Below are positions 26,791 to 35,496 of a stretch of 51,176 bases of DNA, piece after piece. The number at the start of each line of letters is the position of its first letter. Position 1 is the first letter of the stretch. The stretch comes from Hyphomicrobiales bacterium (GTDB lineage: Bacteria > Pseudomonadota > Alphaproteobacteria > Rhizobiales > Aestuariivirgaceae): positions 1-51,176 of the forward strand of contig JALSGQ010000068.1 of the NCBI GenBank assembly GCA_026982665.1, read 5' to 3'. Position numbers and translations under genes: made by a program. Below the pieces are notes generated by a model. The model saw only the letters and a list, made by a program, of their open reading frames with translations, made no database searches and was not told where the DNA came from.

Positions 26791-27060
26791 TCACACATCC
26801 TGGCACTGCCCGATGGGGCAGGCATTCGGCTGCACCGCGCCAGCGCCACGCTCCAGCACCCGGCGCAGCACCGGCTGCATGTCATCCGGCGTTGTCTTGT
26901 AGATGATCAGCACACCGGCATGGCTGCTGCGCCATTCGTGCGGCACGTTCTTCATCTCGTCGATTTCGCCGGCCGGCTTCAGCTGCACATGCAGCATCAC
27001 GCTGTTGGCCACCGCCAATGCCGCCACGATGAATACCAGAACCAGAACCGACCAGCGCAT
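26791..27060 (-). CDS. Small membrane-anchored or secreted protein with C-terminal CPIGQC
   Basis: This 89-residue protein has an N-terminal hydrophobic helix at about residues 4-22 (SVLVLVFIVAALAVANSVM), a mixed middle part (EIDEMKNVPHEWRSSHAGVLIIYKTTPDDM) and the last 16 residues holding C-P-I-G-Q-C. GGGAGGTGGA precedes the ATG. I do not recognise a family. The CX4C pair could be a disulfide, metal or redox site. It follows fae by about 190 bases on the same strand and has its own terminator. Confidence 0.65.
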   Translation of the reverse strand: MRWSVLVLVFIVAALAVANSVMLHVQLKPAGEIDEMKNVPHEWRSSHAGVLIIYKTTPDDMQPVLRRVLERGAGAVQPNACPIGQCQDV

Positions 27061-27252
27061 GGCTCCACCTCCCTGAGCCGCTGGCCTCGTGATGTTGCCC
27101 CCGGCACGAGGCCGGTTGTTGATGCTGCGATATTGACACAGGGAAGTAAAACCGGCGCTGAACCGGTCATTCAGATTGCATTCATGTTGTCAGGGAAGTG
27201 TTCACGAATGGCTGCATGATACCGCATGCCACCGCGGCAGGTGCATTCCGGC

Positions 27253-27771
27253 TCACCTGTCCTGCCCATTCTGCCTGCCTGTCCCCCGCACGTGCTGCAG
27301 CAGTTCATCCACCGCCGGCGCGCCGGAGACCGCCCGCTGAAGCGCCAGTTTCATCGCCGCGTGGTTGTTGTGCTCCACCACCTGCTTCTCCCGCGCCTCC
27401 CAGTGCAGGAAGACGCCTGCGCAGATGAACACGTCATTCGCCTCCTGCCGCGGGATGATGCCTTCCGCCACGCAGTCCACCACCGCCCGCGCCACGCCTT
27501 TCTGCGCTGCGCCAAACAGCAGTTGCGCATGCCGCGCGTGGCGGATCTTCACCTTGTTGAACACCACGGTGGAGGGCTTCACCTGCAGGTTCGGCTCGAT
27601 GATGGCCAGCAGCGAGGTAAAGCCGTCCTTGTTGTTGGTCAGGCAGTTGCAGAAGGCAGCCTCCACCGCCGAGCCACGCGGCCCCAGCACCAGGTCGATA
27701 TGCGCCACCTCGTGCCCCTCGCCCACCAGGGCCTCGCCCACCAGCACCCGATCGATGACCCGCTCGCTCAT
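27253..27771 (-). CDS. fae: Formaldehyde-activating enzyme (Fae) homologue
   Basis: This 172-residue protein matches Fae along its length: [88 protein letters not shown] type segment and [30 protein letters not shown]. His24 corresponds to the catalytic His. Fae joins formaldehyde to tetrahydromethanopterin. The ATG has GAGGGG upstream and lies 18 bases after the cytochrome gene, so fae appears to be the last gene of the dsr run. Fae-like paralogues of unproven function exist, so activity needs testing; no methanopterin synthesis genes are in the window. Confidence 0.88.
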   Translation of the reverse strand: MSERVIDRVLVGEALVGEGHEVAHIDLVLGPRGSAVEAAFCNCLTNNKDGFTSLLAIIEPNLQVKPSTVVFNKVKIRHARHAQLLFGAAQKGVARAVVDCVAEGIIPRQEANDVFICAGVFLHWEAREKQVVEHNNHAAMKLALQRAVSGAPAVDELLQHVRGTGRQNGQDR

Positions 27772-27789
27772 GTGCCCCTCGCCTGTCCT

Positions 27790-28254
27790 TCACCTGCCTG
27801 CAGGATCGACACGATAGCCGGCATGGCAACCGGTGCAATTCAGCAGGATGGAAGAAAGCATCTGCATGCCCTGCTGCGGGCTTGCCCCGGATTGCAGCGT
27901 ATGAGCCATGTCGCGAAAGGCCGCATGCGTGCCAAGGCCCAGTTGCTTCATCTCCCCCGGCAGTGCCCGCAGCAGCGAGCCGGGTATCAGGCTCATGTCC
28001 ACCCTGCCGGCCCTGGCGGCCTCCCTGGCGGCGGCCTGCACGTCATTGTCCGCCAGCGCCGCACTGATGGCCTGCACCGCTTCCAGCCAGCTGCGCATCT
28101 CCGCCAGGAAGAAGGCGCGGTCGGACGGCGACAGCATGATGACCGTGCGGCCATCCTCGCCTTTTGCACCACTGCCGCGGATGACGAAAAACCACGTCAT
28201 GACGGCAATGACCGCCACCAGCAACAGCACGATGATGCCGCAAGGCCTGTTCAT
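27790..28254 (-). CDS. Membrane-anchored monoheme c-type cytochrome (c'-like)
   Basis: This 154-residue protein has an N-terminal anchor helix at about residues 6-27 (GIIVLLLVAVIAVMTWFFVI), a helical body and a C-terminal heme motif CTGCH near residue 141 followed by a short tail. One heme near the C-terminus of a helical bundle is like cytochrome c' and related proteins. Its start overlaps the dsrN stop as ATGA. A role in electron transfer with DsrJ or fae is inference. It is not a standard dsr gene. Confidence 0.78.
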   Translation of the reverse strand: MNRPCGIIVLLLVAVIAVMTWFFVIRGSGAKGEDGRTVIMLSPSDRAFFLAEMRSWLEAVQAISAALADNDVQAAAREAARAGRVDMSLIPGSLLRALPGEMKQLGLGTHAAFRDMAHTLQSGASPQQGMQMLSSILLNCTGCHAGYRVDPAGR

Positions 28255-29711
28255 GCTCGTGTTCCCGCCTGATGCCCGGCATCCGCCCGCCGCTGCTGCC
28301 GGCATTGTTGCATGAAGGCCGTGAAGGCATCCACCCACGGCGACTGCCGCGTGCCGCGCAGGTGGGCGAAACCGGCAATCAGGTTGTGCAACAGCACGCC
28401 ATCTGCCGCCCCACCCATGCCCTGCCCGCGCACCACCTGCCACGCATGCTGCAACGAGGCCGGAAGCCCCTCCAGCGAGGCATGATGAAACTCGTGCGCC
28501 CGCAGCACCCCCTCGCCTCCCTCGTGCGGCGACCACGGTGCCGCGCCGGTAGGTCGCAGATGAATGATGCCCCGCCCCTGCGGCCTGTCATGCATCACCG
28601 CCTCGCCGGGCACCACGCCGCACATCGCCGCCACCTCATCACGCCAGCGAATGGCACGCGCCAGGTACATCAGTCCACCGCATTCGGCATATGCCGGCAA
28701 GCCTGCCTCGATGGCCGCACGCACGGCATGGCGCATGTCGGCATTCTGCTCCAGCACCCGCATGTGCGTCTCCGGAAAGCCGCCGGGCAGGAACAGCCCG
28801 TCGATGTTTTCCGGCAAGCGCGCATCATGCATCGGACTGAAGAACACAAGCTCCACCCCCAGCGCCTCGAACCGCTCAAGGTCATCGGCATAGGTGAAGC
28901 AGAAGGCGGCATCCCGCGCTACCGCCAGCCGCAGCACGCGCCCTGCACCTGTTGTCCCCGTATCCGACTCCGGCACGCCCGCTGCCGCCTCCGGCTCCAG
29001 CGCGGGCACCTGCAGCGGTGGCACGGCCTGCGCAATGGCCTCGATGCGCCCCAGGTCCACCTGCTCCGCCACCCGCTGGCCAATGGCATCCACCCACGCC
29101 TGCCGCCGCGTCTCGTCTCCCGGCGTCGTCAGCCCCAGGTGCCGCTCCTGAAGCACCAGCGCCGCATTCCGCCTGACCGCGCCAAGCACCTCCAGGTCGG
29201 TGTAATGCTCCACCGCCGCGCGCAGCTTCGCCTCGTGCCGCGGCCCGGCCACCTTGTTCAGGATCACCCCGGCTATCCGCACTTCCTTGTCGAAGGCCCG
29301 GTATCCCAGCAGCAGCGGCGCAATGCCCCGCGTAATACCCTCGGTGTCGATGACCAGCACCACCGGGGCGTTCAGCAGCTTCGCCAGCGCCGCATTGGAA
29401 TCGGAACCATCCAGCGACAACCCGTCATGCAACCCCTTGTTGGCCTCGATGACGGCAATGTCCGCCCCCTTGGCCCGGCTGGCAAACAGGGAGAGGATTT
29501 CTTCCTGCTCCTGCGTGTTGAAGTCCAGGTTGTAACTGGCCTGCCCGCTGGCCAGCGCATGCCACAGCGGATCGATGTAATCCGGCCCCTTCTTGAACAT
29601 GCGCACGCATCGCCCGCGCGCGCTCAATGCCCGCCCCAGCCCCACCGAGACAGTGGTCTTGCCCGAGCTCTTGTGCGCGGCGGCAATGAATATGCGCGGG
29701 ATATGATGCAT
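28251..29711 (-). CDS. dsrN: DsrN, siroheme amidase (CbiA/CobB-like)
   Basis: This 486-residue protein has an N-terminal P-loop domain (IFIAAAHKSSGKTTVSVGLGRAL) and a C-terminal glutamine-amidotransferase domain with the Cys nucleophile in YAECGGLMYLA and a FPETH segment. The fold is cobyrinate a,c-diamide synthase; next to dsrAB it is DsrN, which amidates siroheme to the siroamide of sulfite reductase in Allochromatium. No other cobalamin genes are nearby. It lies 15 bases after the DUF4202-type gene and overlaps the cytochrome gene by four bases. Confidence 0.9.
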   Translation of the reverse strand: MHHIPRIFIAAAHKSSGKTTVSVGLGRALSARGRCVRMFKKGPDYIDPLWHALASGQASYNLDFNTQEQEEILSLFASRAKGADIAVIEANKGLHDGLSLDGSDSNAALAKLLNAPVVLVIDTEGITRGIAPLLLGYRAFDKEVRIAGVILNKVAGPRHEAKLRAAVEHYTDLEVLGAVRRNAALVLQERHLGLTTPGDETRRQAWVDAIGQRVAEQVDLGRIEAIAQAVPPLQVPALEPEAAAGVPESDTGTTGAGRVLRLAVARDAAFCFTYADDLERFEALGVELVFFSPMHDARLPENIDGLFLPGGFPETHMRVLEQNADMRHAVRAAIEAGLPAYAECGGLMYLARAIRWRDEVAAMCGVVPGEAVMHDRPQGRGIIHLRPTGAAPWSPHEGGEGVLRAHEFHHASLEGLPASLQHAWQVVRGQGMGGAADGVLLHNLIAGFAHLRGTRQSPWVDAFTAFMQQCRQQRRADAGHQAGTRA

Positions 29712-29726
29712 GCCCGGGGCTGCTTC

Positions 29727-30365
29727 CTACCAGTCCAGGTCCATCCCGGCCATGCGCTCAAGCTGCGGCTTCACCCGCTCGATGGCCTTCTCGATGAGCG
29801 CCCGGTGCGCCGCCGGCAGATCCAGCGCCAGCGCCGCCGCATGCCCCTTCGGCGACATTTTCAGCAGCGTCTTTGCCACGATGTCGATGAGCTTGTCCTC
29901 GTCGTAATGGCTGTACTTGTCAACAAACGGCTGCAGGTAATGCTCCACGAACACCACGTCCACCACGTTTTCCAGCGCCTGGCTCAGCTTGTCCTTCTTC
30001 AGCTGCTCCTTGCGCACCAGCCGCCCCACTTCGGCAATCTCCTCCTCCGAATAACCATGCCGCCGCATGATCTCCGCCAGCAGCTTCGCATGATGCTCGC
30101 GGCAGGCCTTGCGCCACTGGTTGTATCCCTTGCGCCCTTCCGGAAAATCGGAACGCGCAATGTCGAACCGCCGGATATGCTGGCCATAGGCGGCAATCTT
30201 CAGCGTTTCCGGCGCATCTGGGTACATCTCCTGCAGCCGGTGCAGCATGCGCCGGGAATAGACATGCTCGAACGGCATCTCCACACCATCCAGCACATCG
30301 CGCCGCGGATCATCGGCATTGGCCGCATCGATCTCATCCAGCACCTGTTGCAGACGATCACTCAT
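29727..30365 (-). CDS. DUF4202-type protein
   Basis: This 212-residue soluble helical protein has FEHVYSRRMLHRLQEMYPDAPETLKIAAYGQHIRRFDI, YNQWRKACREHHAKLLAEIMRRHGY and ALENVVDVVFVEHYL, with KTLLKMSPKGHAAALAL near the end. These His/Arg and Asp/Glu positions match the DUF4202 pattern as I recall it and look HD-like. The ATG at 30363-30365 has GGGAGG upstream. It sits between dsrP and dsrN, so a link to sulfur oxidation is suggested by position only; the biochemical function is unknown. Confidence 0.78.
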   Translation of the reverse strand: MSDRLQQVLDEIDAANADDPRRDVLDGVEMPFEHVYSRRMLHRLQEMYPDAPETLKIAAYGQHIRRFDIARSDFPEGRKGYNQWRKACREHHAKLLAEIMRRHGYSEEEIAEVGRLVRKEQLKKDKLSQALENVVDVVFVEHYLQPFVDKYSHYDEDKLIDIVAKTLLKMSPKGHAAALALDLPAAHRALIEKAIERVKPQLERMAGMDLDW

Positions 30366-30696
30366 GCCACACCTCCCGTTCTCCGCGCACATCAATGCCC
30401 CATTGCCACACACACTCTCTCGTCATCGCCACCAAAGGGAGGATACATCGCAGCCCCGATCTCGTCGAATGCCGAAGAAAAGGAAGCGCATCTGCACAAC
30501 CTCAGCACCACGGCGCAACAGGCAGCGCCCCGCCAACAGCCTTGCACACCCTCGCGATCGCCACCGGAAAAGGAGATGAAACGCCAAGGGGCCTGTCGCA
30601 ACGGACAGACCCCCGTTTTCCCATCGCGCTGCAAGCCGGCACCAATCTGCCCCTGCACGACATCAAGGCACATGCATGCCGCACCGCCGCTCCGGC
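30366..30696 (-). other. dsrP to DUF4202 gap
   Basis: This 331-base gap inside the dsr run contains no family-like reading frame. The only structure seen is the stem-loop at 30588-30613. Its length leaves room for a second promoter for the DUF4202-dsrN-cytochrome-fae tail, but no convincing one was found. Confidence 0.45.
30588..30613 (-). other. Hairpin after dsrP
   Basis: GGGGCCTGTC (30588-30597) pairs with GACAGACCCC (30604-30613); on the minus strand the single mismatch becomes a T-G wobble, giving ten pairs around a six-base loop. It lies about 84 bases after dsrP. No T-run, so attenuation or mRNA-end protection is more likely than full termination. Confidence 0.5.
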
Positions 30697-31950
30697 TCAT
30701 GCCGCCTGCTTCATGCCGGCACCACCTTCTTCTTCGTGTGCCGCGGTGTGCGGATCCACTTCCGCATCGGCCAGCGAACGCGGCAGGATCTCCAGCACCT
30801 TCGTTGCCACCAGCGTGATGGCAATGGCCACCGCCACACCGCCCAGGCCCAGCAGGATCTCCGGCATGCTTGGCGCATAGGATGCAATCTGGCCATCCAC
30901 GAAGGTGCTCTTCACTTCCTTGCCGGGGAACAGCACCAGCGGATAGGACTGCCCGCCAATGATGATGAAATACATGAGAGACAACCCGCCAACGATGACC
31001 AGCAGCGCGGCCGTAACCACCGGCTTCACGCTGCTGCGCGCACCGTTGGAGAACACCAGCAGCATCGGCACGATGGTGCCAAGGCCGATGAAGCCCACCC
31101 AGTAGAGCCAACTGTAGATGTTGCCGGAAGCAAACAGGTATTTCACCACGTCGCGGTGCTCCGCTGCGTACAGGTCGGTCAGCGCCCAGACGAAGGTGAA
31201 ATAGGCCGCCGCCGCCACCAGCACGCCCAGCAGCCGCCCCATGCGGTTGACCAGCCCGGTGCCCAGCTCCCGGTCATCACCGCGCATCAGCGCCACCATC
31301 ATCAGGATGAAGAAGGCCAGTCCGAAAGACAGCGACAGGGCAATGAACAGCGGCGCGAAGATGGCCAGGTCATAGGCCTGCCGTGCCACCAGCCAGCCGA
31401 AGATGGAACCGGTGCCCGTGGTGAGGATGAGCCGCCAGACAAAGGCCAGCGTGCCGGCAGGCCTGTAGAAGCGCCGCACCCGCCAGTCCTGGCTCATCTG
31501 CGTGTAGAGATACAGCAGCACCACGGCGAAGAAGCCGTTGTAGAGATAGATGTTCCAGGCGAAGATGGAGCGGAAGTTGTATTCCGTCATCGCCACGATG
31601 AGCCGGTCAGGCCGCCCCAGATCCAGCACCAGGATCATCAGGCCACCGGCCAGCACGGCGGCTGCCATGACGGCAGACAGGCGCCCGAGCGGCTTGTATG
31701 GTGCCTTGCCGAACACCGTGCCGATGGAAGCAACGTTCAGCACGCCGGAAGCAGCCACGATGAGAAACACCGCGAACACATGCGGCATGCCCCAGACGAT
31801 CTCGTTGGTCATGCCGGTTACGATGTGCCCGTAATGCTCCATGTACCAGGTGGCCGCCAGCGCCATGGCGATGATGATGCCAAGCCCGGCCAGCGCCGTG
31901 TAATAGCCGGCACCGGCTTTCAGCAGCTCGTAATGCGTCCGCTTCTTCAT
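30697..31950 (-). CDS. dsrP: DsrP, NrfD-family membrane subunit
   Basis: This 417-residue integral membrane protein has about ten hydrophobic helices. It belongs to the NrfD/PsrC family and in the DsrMKJOP complex handles quinol/quinone chemistry. The start at 31950 (MKKRTHYELLKAG) has GGAGGGGA just upstream, overlapping the end of dsrO; a GTG at 31968 is also in frame. It ends with a charged, Ala-rich tail. Last of the membrane-complex genes. Confidence 0.92.
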   Translation of the reverse strand: MKKRTHYELLKAGAGYYTALAGLGIIIAMALAATWYMEHYGHIVTGMTNEIVWGMPHVFAVFLIVAASGVLNVASIGTVFGKAPYKPLGRLSAVMAAAVLAGGLMILVLDLGRPDRLIVAMTEYNFRSIFAWNIYLYNGFFAVVLLYLYTQMSQDWRVRRFYRPAGTLAFVWRLILTTGTGSIFGWLVARQAYDLAIFAPLFIALSLSFGLAFFILMMVALMRGDDRELGTGLVNRMGRLLGVLVAAAAYFTFVWALTDLYAAEHRDVVKYLFASGNIYSWLYWVGFIGLGTIVPMLLVFSNGARSSVKPVVTAALLVIVGGLSLMYFIIIGGQSYPLVLFPGKEVKSTFVDGQIASYAPSMPEILLGLGGVAVAIAITLVATKVLEILPRSLADAEVDPHTAAHEEEGGAGMKQAA

Positions 31951-31964
31951 CCTCTCCCCTCCGC

Positions 31965-32804
31965 TCACGGCAGCCGGGTATAGCGAATGCCATTGTCCGT
32001 GCCCAGGTCGGCCCGGATCTGGTAACTCGGGATTTCCTTCAGCCGCCTTGCCAGCGCCGAATCGGGATCATTCAGATCTCCGAACAGCATGGCTCCCTCC
32101 GGACAGGCCTCCGCACAGGCAGGTATCTGCCCCACATCGATGCGATGGGCACAGAAATCGCAGCTGGTAACCACACCCTTGCCCATTGGCGCATGGAAGC
32201 GCTTCTTCTCTTCCGGGATGTCCTCATGCACGAAGGAGCGCGCCTTGTAGGGGCAGGCCATCATGCAATAGCGGCAGCCGATGCAGATGTGCATGTCCAC
32301 CCGCACGATGCCATCGGCTCTCTGCATGGAAGCTCCAGTGGGGCACACGTCCACGCACGGCGGATTGGCGCAGTGCTGGCACATCACCGGCAGCGAGGCG
32401 AGAAAGCCCGTCTTCGGATCCCTCACCTCCACCTTGCGGATCCACTGCACATCGGTGCGCGACCCCGGCTCGGCGTCCCAGCCGTTTTCCTTCTTGCATG
32501 CCTGAACACACTTGTCGCAGCCCTCGCGGCACTTCGTGGTATCTATCAGCATGCCCCAGCGCTTCTTCGGATCCAGCGGCTCCTCCGCCTTTTTCGCCAG
32601 CACCTCGCCGCTGATGGTATAAAGCGTCAGGCCGCCCCCCAGCGCCACCACACCGGCAGCCGCCGTATTGCGCAGGAACGCCCGCCGCGCCACATCCAGC
32701 TCGCGCGCGGCATCATTGCCCGCGCCATTGCCTGCATGCTCGGCCTGCGCGCCAGTGGTGGCCTGCACATCATCACGTTCGTCGCTGGTGCGCATGTCGG
32801 TCAT
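31965..32804 (-). CDS. dsrO: DsrO, Tat-exported iron-sulfur protein
   Basis: This 279-residue periplasmic electron carrier has a twin-arginine motif ARRAFLRN (about residues 39-46) with hydrophobic stretch AAAGVVALGGGL, and sixteen Cys in four ferredoxin-like groups: CREGCDKC, CQHCANPPCVDVC, CIGCRYCMMAC and CDFC...CAEAC. It passes electrons between DsrJ and DsrP in DsrMKJOP. The start overlaps the dsrJ stop by four bases; GGAGG lies upstream. Confidence 0.95.
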   Translation of the reverse strand: MTDMRTSDERDDVQATTGAQAEHAGNGAGNDAARELDVARRAFLRNTAAAGVVALGGGLTLYTISGEVLAKKAEEPLDPKKRWGMLIDTTKCREGCDKCVQACKKENGWDAEPGSRTDVQWIRKVEVRDPKTGFLASLPVMCQHCANPPCVDVCPTGASMQRADGIVRVDMHICIGCRYCMMACPYKARSFVHEDIPEEKKRFHAPMGKGVVTSCDFCAHRIDVGQIPACAEACPEGAMLFGDLNDPDSALARRLKEIPSYQIRADLGTDNGIRYTRLP

Positions 32805-33280
32805 TTTGCGCCTCCCTGCACGAAGTTCATCAGCCGCGCGAACATGCTGGCCTTCTCTGCCTCCTTGTCCGCGCCTTTCAGCGCGTTGATGTTGCCGGCA
32901 TCATCAGGCACCGACTTGTGGCAGCTCCAGCAGTCCACCTTCACCGCTGCAAAGTCATGGCACACGCGGCAGAAATGCCTTGGCGATTCGATGGTAACCG
33001 GCTTGCCGGCATCATCCTTCACCATGTGGCAGTTCAGGCAGGCAGAGAACGCGGCCTTGCCGCCCCGAATACCCTGATACATGGTGTCATCGCGCCGATG
33101 CACCAGGATCTTCATGTGCTCCCGCCGCATCTGATCGCCAGGCAGGACACATTCGCCCTTCGTGCGGTCAATCGGAACCTTCGGGGCAATGTCGCCCCCC
33201 GCCTGCGCCGTCATGCCGGACAGCATGATGACGGAGCCAGCCAGCCCCGCCATGATGATTTTACGCCCTGTTGCGCGCAT
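32801..33280 (-). CDS. dsrJ: DsrJ, triheme c-type cytochrome
   Basis: This 159-residue periplasmic protein has a signal peptide or anchor at residues 7-27 (KIIMAGLAGSVIMLSGMTAQA), then heme sites CLNCH (81-85), CRVCH (104-108) and CWSCH (117-121). Cys44 in GECVLPGD matches the unusual Cys heme ligand reported for DsrJ of Allochromatium. The ATG at 33278-33280 has a weak ribosome site. Electron-transfer subunit of DsrMKJOP. Confidence 0.93.
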   Translation of the reverse strand: MRATGRKIIMAGLAGSVIMLSGMTAQAGGDIAPKVPIDRTKGECVLPGDQMRREHMKILVHRRDDTMYQGIRGGKAAFSACLNCHMVKDDAGKPVTIESPRHFCRVCHDFAAVKVDCWSCHKSVPDDAGNINALKGADKEAEKASMFARLMNFVQGGAK

Positions 33281-33382
33281 GGATACAACCCGCCTGTTGC
33301 CGGTTACCCTGATCACTGGCGCAGTCCGCTCACACGGGGCGAAACGGGCACAAGTCCTGCGCCGGCTTCCCTGATCTGCAGA

Positions 33383-33410
33383 GGTGGCATGCCTCAAGCG
33401 GCATGCCACC
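33383..33410 (-). other. Hairpin between dsrL and dsrJ
   Basis: GGTGGCATGCC (33383-33393) pairs perfectly with GGCATGCCACC (33400-33410) around a six-base loop, 26 bases after the dsrL stop. There is no T-run, and the operon continues, so it is likely a processing or stability element. Confidence 0.55.
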
Positions 33411-33436
33411 ATCATTGTCGTTGCAGTCCAGGGCCA

Positions 33437-35413
33437 TTACTGACCCAGGCCCATCTTGATGTAACCCGTCGGGCACACGTCGGAGCAAATGTGGCACCCG
33501 ACACACCGCGTGTATTCGGTAAACACGTAGCGCCCCACCGCGCGCTCTGCCTTCGGCACGCGATGCACGGCATCCTGCGGACAGAAGATGACGCAGTTGT
33601 CGCACTCGAAGCACAGGCCGCAGCTCATGCAGCGCTCGCCTTCATAGCGCGCCTTCTCCTCCTCCAGCGGCTTGATGCGCTCCTCGAAGTTGCCCAGCAC
33701 GCGCTCCGCGTCCACCGGGATTTCCTCGCGCTTCGCCCGCGGCATCTCGGTGAAGTGGCCGAGGAACATCTCCTCGTGGGTGATGACCTCCGAGGACGAA
33801 CGATCCTCGTAGTTGTGCACGGCCCACTCGGATTCACAGGTGCCCATTACCTGCGCGCCGTCATAGGGCTGCACGTCCTTGCCGCGTTGCGCCAGCTCGT
33901 TGAGCAGGTTGAAGTGCGCCACGTCCACCTTCGGCCGCTTCTCCAGCGGCTCGCCGGAGAGATAATGGGCAATCTCGTCCGCCGCGATGCGCGCATGGCC
34001 AATGGCCGTGGTCAGCAGGTGCGGGCGGATGATGTCGCCACCGGCAAAGTGCTTCTCCTTCCCGGCCACGCGGAAATAGGCATCGGTGTCCATGAAGCCA
34101 CGCTCGTTGGCGAAGTCCTCATACCCCTCGAAGTCGCCATACTGGCCGATCGCAGCCACGATGAGGTCGGCCTCCACCTCGAACTCCGTGCCCTCGATGG
34201 GCACCGGCGTCATGCCGTCCATCTTGCACTCGCACATCTTCAGCGCGATGGCCTTGCCGTTCTCGTCCTTGATCACCTCCAGCGGCATCACCCCGCCGAT
34301 GATGCGCACACCCTCGCGCATGGCCTCCTGGCGCTCGTGCTCGGCAGCCACCATCTGGTCGATGGGGAACAGCGAGGTCAGCACCGCCTCCACGCCCTCG
34401 CGGCGCAGGATGCCTGCCACGTCATCGGCCGTGAAACCACCGATCTTGCCATCGATGTTGTCGGCCTTGCGCACCTCGGTGATGTGGCCCAGGCGGCGCG
34501 CCACCGAGGCCACGTCGATGGAGGTATCACCACCACCCACCACCACGATCTTCTTGGCGGTGCCATACACCCAGCCCTGGTTGAACGCCTCCAGGAACTC
34601 CACGCCGGTGATGCAGTTCTCGCACTCGTCAAAGCCCGGTACGGGCAGCGGACGCCCCTTCTGCGCCCCGATGGCCCAGAAGATGGCATCGAACTCGTCC
34701 TCCAGCTGCTCCACCGACACGTCGCGGCCCACGCGAGTGGAGGTGCGCGCCTCCACGCCCATGTCGAGGATGCGCTGGATCTCGGCATCCAGCTTGTCGC
34801 GCGGCACGCGGTAGGTGGGGATGCCGTAGCGCATCATGCCACCGAGCTTTTCGTGCTCCTCGAAGATGGTAACCTGAAAGCCCTTCTTGCGCAGGAAGTA
34901 GGCCGCCGCCAGGCCACCCGGGCCGGAGCCGACAATGGCCACTTTCTTGCTGGCCTCGTTGCCGCTGGAAACCGGCTGCTCGAACTTCACTCCATTGTCG
35001 ATGGCCCAGTCGCCGATGTAATGCTCCAGGGCATTGATGCCAACGAAGTCATCCACCACGTTGCGGTTGCAGCCATCCTCGCACGGTGCCGGGCACACGC
35101 GCCCCATCACCGCCGGGAACGGATTGGCCTTCACCATGCGGTCGAAGGCATACTGCTGCCAGCTCATGTTCTCGTCCGCCGGCTTGTCCATGCCGCGCGC
35201 AATGGCCAGCCAGCCGCGGATGTCATGGCCCGACGGGCAGGAAGCGGAGCACGGCGGCGTCTTCACCACGTAGGTCGGACACTTGTAGGACGTATCGCCA
35301 ACGAAGATCTTCTCTTCCAGATCCCAGTCGCTCGGCTTCTCTCCCTCACGGAAACGCCGGAAAAACTGTCCGTCGGTCTTGGGCAATCCCTTTTTCTTGA
35401 TCGGCGTGCTCAT
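33437..35413 (-). CDS. dsrL: DsrL, NAD(P)H:acceptor oxidoreductase
   Basis: This 658-residue iron-sulfur flavoprotein resembles the small subunit of glutamate synthase. The N-terminal half has Cys groups CSASCPSGHDI and CPAPCEDGCNR, FAD motif GSGPGGLAAAYFL and NAD(P) motif GGGDTSIDVA. A linker is followed by C-terminal ferredoxin sites CMSCGLCFECDNC and CVGCHICSDVC. In sulfur oxidisers DsrL is needed for DsrAB function and links it to pyridine nucleotide. The start at 35413 has GGAGGGAAAGAAGAG upstream; an earlier in-frame start at 35443 lacks one. Confidence 0.94.
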   Translation of the reverse strand: MSTPIKKKGLPKTDGQFFRRFREGEKPSDWDLEEKIFVGDTSYKCPTYVVKTPPCSASCPSGHDIRGWLAIARGMDKPADENMSWQQYAFDRMVKANPFPAVMGRVCPAPCEDGCNRNVVDDFVGINALEHYIGDWAIDNGVKFEQPVSSGNEASKKVAIVGSGPGGLAAAYFLRKKGFQVTIFEEHEKLGGMMRYGIPTYRVPRDKLDAEIQRILDMGVEARTSTRVGRDVSVEQLEDEFDAIFWAIGAQKGRPLPVPGFDECENCITGVEFLEAFNQGWVYGTAKKIVVVGGGDTSIDVASVARRLGHITEVRKADNIDGKIGGFTADDVAGILRREGVEAVLTSLFPIDQMVAAEHERQEAMREGVRIIGGVMPLEVIKDENGKAIALKMCECKMDGMTPVPIEGTEFEVEADLIVAAIGQYGDFEGYEDFANERGFMDTDAYFRVAGKEKHFAGGDIIRPHLLTTAIGHARIAADEIAHYLSGEPLEKRPKVDVAHFNLLNELAQRGKDVQPYDGAQVMGTCESEWAVHNYEDRSSSEVITHEEMFLGHFTEMPRAKREEIPVDAERVLGNFEERIKPLEEEKARYEGERCMSCGLCFECDNCVIFCPQDAVHRVPKAERAVGRYVFTEYTRCVGCHICSDVCPTGYIKMGLGQ

Positions 35414-35496
35414 CTCTTCTTTCCCTCCATATGCCCGCTCCATCGCGGCCGGGCTGATTGCTCGTTGCTGTTTCGGTCAGGCCTGAGGGCAGACAC

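Noticed and set aside
28251-29711. Cobalamin synthesis gene (cbiA/cobB)
   Set aside because: The fold fits, but no other cobalamin gene is nearby and the place inside the dsr run makes DsrN the better call.
28272-30818. Open frame of about 850 codons on the plus strand opposite dsrN and the DUF4202-type gene
   Set aside because: Antisense shadow with His/Arg/Pro-rich composition and no motif.
35477-35486. TCAGGCCTGA palindrome in the dsrL-dsrK gap as a hairpin
   Set aside because: It has no loop, and a ten-base palindrome is expected by chance in a window of this size.
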